From Alangreenwoodia sp964438605 (lineage in GTDB: Bacteria; Bacillota; Clostridia; Peptostreptococcales; Anaerovoracaceae): a stretch of 26,223 nt of DNA. The position numbers were made by a program, and so were the translations under genes. Shown piece by piece: positions 22,734 to 26,223 of the stretch (positions are counted from its first letter, which is position 1; every line of letters begins with the position of its first letter). The DNA is taken from positions 1 to 26,223 of the forward strand of contig CAYTKT010000030.1 of assembly GCA_964438605.1 (NCBI GenBank). The letters run 5' to 3'. Below the pieces are notes generated by a model. That model did not search any database, was not told the origin of the DNA, and saw only the letters and a program-made list of their open reading frames with translations.

Positions 22734-23627
22734 ATGGCAAACATGAGGGAAATCCGTACAAGAATCAACAGTGTACAGGATACGATGAAGATCACGAACG
22801 CGATGTATCTGATTTCGTCTTCCAAGCTCAGAAAGGCAAGAAGCAATAGGGACGCTGTGGAGCCGCATTTTGAAGCTCTCCAGTGGACGATTGCCGATAT
22901 TTTGGACCGCACCCAGGAAGATTTGAGCGGAACTCTTTTCGACAATTCCGCCGTACTTGAAAAAGAGGAAAAGGATCGCAAGCGTTGTTTCATCGTCATC
23001 ACCTCGGATAAAGGACTCGCCGGTTCGTATAACCACAACGTGTTTAAAATGACAGACGAATATATCGCCAAAGGCAGCGATAATACGATCTGTATGATCG
23101 GTTTTATGGCGAAGCATTATTTCGGGAACCGTCAGGATGTGGTAATCGACGACGAATTCAGTTATCCTGCCGCGGAACCTACGGGATACCGCGCTAAAGA
23201 GATGGCGGATTACGTGATCAAAAAATTTAATGAACGTAAATTTGATGAAGTATATGTAATGTATACACAAATGATCAATTCCATGGTGTTTGAAGCGAGA
23301 GAGCTAAAATTGCTTCCGCTTTCGCGCAACCTGTTCGACCGTTCCGGAAATGAGAGTGAAGTGAAGAAAGCTCCGACTGTATTTTCCCCTTCTCCGATTG
23401 AGGTTCTGACGCATATTTTGCCAAATTACGTCAAGGGTGTCATTTACGGTGCCATGGTCGAATCTTACGCCTGCGAACAGAGCGCGCGTATGACGGCGAT
23501 GGACAGTGCAACGACGAATGCGAAGGAAATGATCAGAGAACTGTCCCTGATGTACAACCGTGTGCGGCAGGCCGCGATCACGCAGGAAATTACCGAGATC
23601 GTCAGCGGTGCCCAGTCGCAGGGATAA
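22734..23627 (+). CDS. atpG: F-type ATP synthase subunit gamma
   Basis: The 297-residue central rotor shaft. The N-terminal helix (MREIRTRINSVQDTMKITNA) and C-terminal helix (TTNAKEMIRELSLMYNRVRQ, then AAITQEITEIVSGA) that form the coiled coil inside the alpha-beta ring are both intact, with the Rossmann-like middle (ITSDKGLAGSYNHNV) between. AGGTAGGTGAT precedes ATG. It follows atpA by 8 bp. Confidence 0.94.
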   Translation: MANMREIRTRINSVQDTMKITNAMYLISSSKLRKARSNRDAVEPHFEALQWTIADILDRTQEDLSGTLFDNSAVLEKEEKDRKRCFIVITSDKGLAGSYNHNVFKMTDEYIAKGSDNTICMIGFMAKHYFGNRQDVVIDDEFSYPAAEPTGYRAKEMADYVIKKFNERKFDEVYVMYTQMINSMVFEARELKLLPLSRNLFDRSGNESEVKKAPTVFSPSPIEVLTHILPNYVKGVIYGAMVESYACEQSARMTAMDSATTNAKEMIRELSLMYNRVRQAAITQEITEIVSGAQSQG

Positions 23628-23642
23628 TAACAGGAGGTTTAA

Positions 23643-25028
23643 ATGAACAAGGGAAAAATCACACAGGTCATGGGGCCTGTTGTGGATGTCATGTTTGAAG
23701 GCGATTATCTTCCCCTCATTAAAGAAGCCCTCAAAGTAGAGTTAAACGGCGCACCGCTTATCATGGAGGTCGCTCAGCATATGGGAAACAGAGTCGTGCG
23801 CTGCATCGTTCTCGATTCGAGTGAAGGACTTTTTAAGGGCATGGAGGTGGAAGCAACCGGTGATTATATCAGAGTGCCCGTCGGCGATTCAACGCTCGGC
23901 CGCATGTTCAATGTTATCGGTGATGTGATCGACGGCGGCGAACCTGTAAAGGGCGAAGAACAGTGGGCAATCCACAGAGAAGCGCCTTCTTTCGCAGAAC
24001 AGACGCCGGTCGTGGAAATGCTTGAAACGGGCATCAAGGTTATCGACCTTTTGGCGCCTTATGCAAAGGGTGGTAAGATTGGATTGTTCGGCGGCGCCGG
24101 CGTAGGAAAAACAGTACTGATTCAGGAACTGATAACAAACATTGCGACGGAGCATGGCGGTTATTCTATTTTTACTGGTGTAGGCGAGCGTACACGTGAA
24201 GGAAACGACCTTTGGAACGAAATGACAGAATCCGGAGTAATCAGCAAGACGGCTCTTGTATTCGGCCAGATGAATGAACCGCCTGGCGCACGTATGCGTG
24301 TTGCTCAGACGGGATTGACGATGGCGGAATACTTCCGTGACGTGCAGCATCAGGACGTACTTCTGTTCATCGATAATATTTTCCGTTTCGTACAGGCTGG
24401 TTCCGAGGTATCTGCGCTGCTTGGCCGTATGCCGTCAGCCGTAGGTTATCAGCCGACGCTGGCAAATGAAGTAGGAGAACTTCAGGAGAGAATTACATCC
24501 ACAAAGAACGGGTCCATTACATCAGTACAGGCCGTATATGTACCTGCTGACGACCTGACTGACCCGGCTCCTGCTACGACATTTACACATCTGGATGCAA
24601 CGACGGTACTTTCGAGAAAAATCGCAGAACAGGGCCTTTATCCGGCCGTTGACCCGCTTGAATCCACGTCGCGTATCTTGGAAGCAGACGTCGTGGGCGA
24701 AGAACATTACGATGTGGCGCGTCGTGTGCAGGAAGCGCTTCAGCGCTATAACGAGCTTCAGGACATCATTGCTATCCTCGGCATGGAAGAATTGGATGAT
24801 AATGACAAAAAGATCGTAAATCGCGCCCGTAAGATCCAGAGATTCCTGTCTCAGCCGTTCCACGTCGCTGAAAACTTTACAGGCGTCCAGGGTCAGTACG
24901 TTCCTGTCGCTGAGACGATTAAAGGCTTCAAGATGATTCTTGACGGCGAATTGGACGATATTCCTGAAATGGCGTTCTTCAACTGCGGACCAATCGAGGA
25001 CGTATTAGAAAAAGCCAAGTCCTTATAG
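23643..25028 (+). CDS. atpD: F-type ATP synthase subunit beta
   Basis: Catalytic subunit of F1, 461 residues. The P-loop GGAGVGKT is at 150-157, the catalytic glutamate Glu182 lies in VGERTREGNDL, Walker B is LLFIDNIFRF near 239-248, and the signature PAVDPLESTSR is at 334-344. The DELSEED lever that pushes gamma reads EELDDND (382-388), still strongly acidic. AGGAGG lies seven bases before ATG. It is the most conserved gene in the window and suitable for placing the organism. Confidence 0.96.
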   Translation: MNKGKITQVMGPVVDVMFEGDYLPLIKEALKVELNGAPLIMEVAQHMGNRVVRCIVLDSSEGLFKGMEVEATGDYIRVPVGDSTLGRMFNVIGDVIDGGEPVKGEEQWAIHREAPSFAEQTPVVEMLETGIKVIDLLAPYAKGGKIGLFGGAGVGKTVLIQELITNIATEHGGYSIFTGVGERTREGNDLWNEMTESGVISKTALVFGQMNEPPGARMRVAQTGLTMAEYFRDVQHQDVLLFIDNIFRFVQAGSEVSALLGRMPSAVGYQPTLANEVGELQERITSTKNGSITSVQAVYVPADDLTDPAPATTFTHLDATTVLSRKIAEQGLYPAVDPLESTSRILEADVVGEEHYDVARRVQEALQRYNELQDIIAILGMEELDDNDKKIVNRARKIQRFLSQPFHVAENFTGVQGQYVPVAETIKGFKMILDGELDDIPEMAFFNCGPIEDVLEKAKSL

Positions 25029-25063
25029 TCGAAAAATGAACCGCCTGGTATGAGGTAAACAGA

Positions 25064-25474
25064 ATGACTACATTTAACTTGGAAATCGTTGCTACGGATA
25101 AAATCTTCTTTAAAGGCGAATGCGAGTCCCTTGTATTTCCCGGACTCGATGGCGAACACGGGGTTCTGGCCAGACACGAAACGATGGTCGCTGCAGTAAA
25201 AGTCGGTGAGCTGCGCTATACAACAGAAGGACAAGTCCATGCCGCAGTTGTCGGCGATGGCTACGTCACTGTTTCGGATGATAAAGTAGTAGTCCTTGTT
25301 GATTTCGCGGAAAAACCGGAGGAGATCGACATAAAGCGTGCGGAGCGTGCGAAGGAGCGTGCGGAGGAGCGAATCCGCCTCAAGCAGAGTGAGCGCGAAT
25401 ACGTCCGCGGCCAGGCTGCACTTTCTCGTGCCATGGCAAGACTGAAGGTTACCAACAGATATATTAAGAAGTAA
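25064..25474 (+). CDS. atpC: F-type ATP synthase subunit epsilon
   Basis: A 136-residue rotor subunit that can block ATP hydrolysis. It has the N-terminal beta-sandwich (FPGLDGEHGVLARHETMV and the following strands, to about 84) and a C-terminal pair of highly charged helices. The motif IDIKRA (88-93) fits the I/L-D-x-x-R-A pattern by which epsilon of Bacillus-type enzymes binds ATP, so regulation by ATP-sensitive folding of the helices is likely. DNA coding for the first helix repeats GAGCGTGCG-like units. The ribosome site is weak (TGAGG). It is the last gene of the operon, followed by a terminator 18 bp downstream. Confidence 0.93.
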   Translation: MTTFNLEIVATDKIFFKGECESLVFPGLDGEHGVLARHETMVAAVKVGELRYTTEGQVHAAVVGDGYVTVSDDKVVVLVDFAEKPEEIDIKRAERAKERAEERIRLKQSEREYVRGQAALSRAMARLKVTNRYIKK

Positions 25475-25492
25475 CGCGGATGGATGATGTTA

Positions 25493-25526
25493 TCCGGCGC
25501 CCGCCAAGGGCGCCGGAGTGTTTTTT
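25493..25526 (+). terminator. Intrinsic terminator of the atp operon
   Basis: TCCGGCGCCC (25493-25502) and GGGCGCCGGA (25508-25517) form a perfect 10-bp GC stem with loop GCCAA, followed by GTG and six Ts. Confidence 0.95.
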
Positions 25527-25562
25527 GCGGTCTATGAAATAATTTTACGAGTGTTTTTTGCG
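25516..25562 (+). repeat. Duplicated terminator tail, 14-bp direct repeat
   Basis: GAGTGTTTTTTGCG occurs at 25516-25529, as the tail of the atp terminator, and again at 25549-25562 without the GC stem. The second copy may be the scar of a duplicated terminator. Confidence 0.6.
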
Positions 25563-25998
25563 AATTGTCGATAGTTTTCTTGTAGATTTCGCTAGAGACT
25601 TTACTTTTTGCTGCTGATTTTATTGGCTTGAATGGATAACGGATCAATTGTTTAACTGCTTAGTGCCTGTTTATTGAATAATAAAGTCTATTTAAGATAT
25701 TAATTTTTATATTTAAGGAAATTTCGCGCTTATAATAATATAGAAGCGCAAGAAAAATCATCAATCTGTGCAAAAAACTTGCACTTAAACGCGTATTTTA
25801 TGTATAAAAGGGTCCATTTCATCAACTGAAACTTATAGATTGTCATTTAAAAGCTGACACTCAGATGTTAACATCGCTTAAAATCAGTTTCTGAGCAGAG
25901 ATTAGTTTAGTGGATTCTGACGGTGGCGAGAGAAAAGTCGGTTTCTCCTAAAAAGTCATATTATTTTTGAGGAATTTGTCAAAATATGAAAAAATCGC
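25563..25998. other. AT-rich spacer with small dyads
   Basis: No gene is visible. Short inverted repeats are GCGCTT/AAGCGC (25726-25749), the 12-bp palindrome GATGTTAACATC (25864-25875), and GAGAAA/TTTCTC (about 25931-25949). The last lies about 50 bp upstream of the promoter at 25999 and could bind a regulator. The 128-codon minus-strand ORF across the atpC end is a shadow. Confidence 0.4.
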
Positions 25999-26027
25999 TT
26001 GACAGAGTTTCAATGTGATGCTAATAT
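25999..26027 (+). promoter_or_regulatory. Strong sigma-A promoter of the right-edge RNA
   Basis: TTGACA is an exact match, TAATAT is a good -10, and the spacer is 17 bp. Transcription should start near 26034. Confidence 0.75.
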
Positions 26028-26033
26028 ATAAAA

Positions 26034-26223
26034 GCTTACTGTGCGAGGAGTTCCGAAGAGCTTCGCAAGTAGCTGATGCCAACGGTTGCACAGCGCATGG
26101 CAATGCGAGAGCAGGTGGAGGCATCCGGAACGTTTTGAAAACGGGAAAAAGGATGTTATCGTACTTTGTATGGTCGCATAGGGAAGTTTGTTGTAGGTAT
26201 GAGATGCCTTCGATGAACTTCCA
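26034..26223 (+). ncRNA. Structured RNA of unrecognised family, cut by the window edge
   Basis: Directly after a strong promoter, 190 bases show nested pairing and no ORF. GUUCCG (26050-26055) pairs with CGGAAC (26126-26131), and GAUGCC (26075-26080) with GGCAUC (26120-26125); the two 3' strands are contiguous. CGCAU/AUGCG closes a GGCA tetraloop (26094-26107). CUGUGC at the 5' end (26039-26044) can pair with GCACAG (26088-26093), immediately 5' of that hairpin, as a pseudoknot. Further on, GGAAGUU (26182-26188) pairs with AACUUCC (26216-26222) around a second stem AGGUAU/AUGCCU (26195-26209). I tested it by eye against RNase P, tmRNA, SRP, 6S, T-box and common riboswitches without a match. 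A raiA-type or other large Firmicutes RNA is possible. Confidence 0.65.

Noticed and set aside
26034..26223. Group II intron 5' end, suggested by GTGCGA after the promoter
   Set aside because: The following bases do not follow domain I of known group II introns, and the fold seen is a compact multi-stem RNA starting at a promoter rather than at an exon junction.

Overview
The window looks like the chromosome of a strictly anaerobic, low-to-mid-GC Bacillota species (Clostridia, or Negativicutes such as the Dialister/Megasphaera/Veillonella group). The indicators are a complete F-type ATPase operon without an uncI/atpI leader gene, an [FeFe]-hydrogenase maturase (HydE), Firmicutes-style strong Shine-Dalgarno sequences and near-consensus sigma-A promoters, an iron-type alcohol dehydrogenase, and MetNIQ with a LysR regulator. 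The species cannot be fixed from sequence reading alone.

Layout. 1-694: no intact gene; a possible decayed coding stretch and a long hairpin. 695-2598 (minus): an AhpD/carboxymuconolactone-decarboxylase-like protein followed by an iron-containing alcohol dehydrogenase, with a promoter at 2570-2598. 2889-6651 (minus): metN-metI-metQ methionine ABC importer preceded by a LysR-type regulator. The 228-bp gap before metN holds a LysR-type T-N11-A dyad placed about 66 bp upstream of a predicted start site, and no SAM riboswitch is visible. 6913-9450 (plus): a consensus promoter drives hydE, a ThiF/MoeB-type E1-like enzyme and a single-domain rhodanese, ending in a strong terminator. 9517-10097: two decayed IS200/IS605 tnpA pieces in the wrong order, with an end-type hairpin between them. 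10157-15015 (plus): uvrB-uvrA. 15016-17192: a roughly 730-bp gap with repeats, a terminator, a promoter and a possible leader peptide, then a nicotinate phosphoribosyltransferase. 17193-17504: structured convergent intergenic DNA. 17505-18684 (minus): branched-chain aminotransferase ilvE with a consensus promoter and a 23-bp palindrome at the start site. 19110-25526 (plus): atpB-E-F-H-A-G-D-C and a perfect 10-bp-stem terminator. 25999-26223: a consensus promoter followed by a strongly structured RNA that runs off the window edge.

Functional reading. The window is mostly housekeeping (ATP synthesis, excision repair, NAD salvage, branched-chain amino acid metabolism, methionine uptake). The less ordinary parts are: (i) hydE linked to an E1-like adenylyltransferase and a rhodanese with no sulfur-carrier protein beside them; (ii) the unidentified structured RNA at the right edge; (iii) the LysR-box arrangement controlling metNIQ; (iv) the IS200/IS605 relics just upstream of uvrBA; and (v) paired hairpins directly upstream of atpE. 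All assignments come from motif reading by eye; no database or folding program was used.
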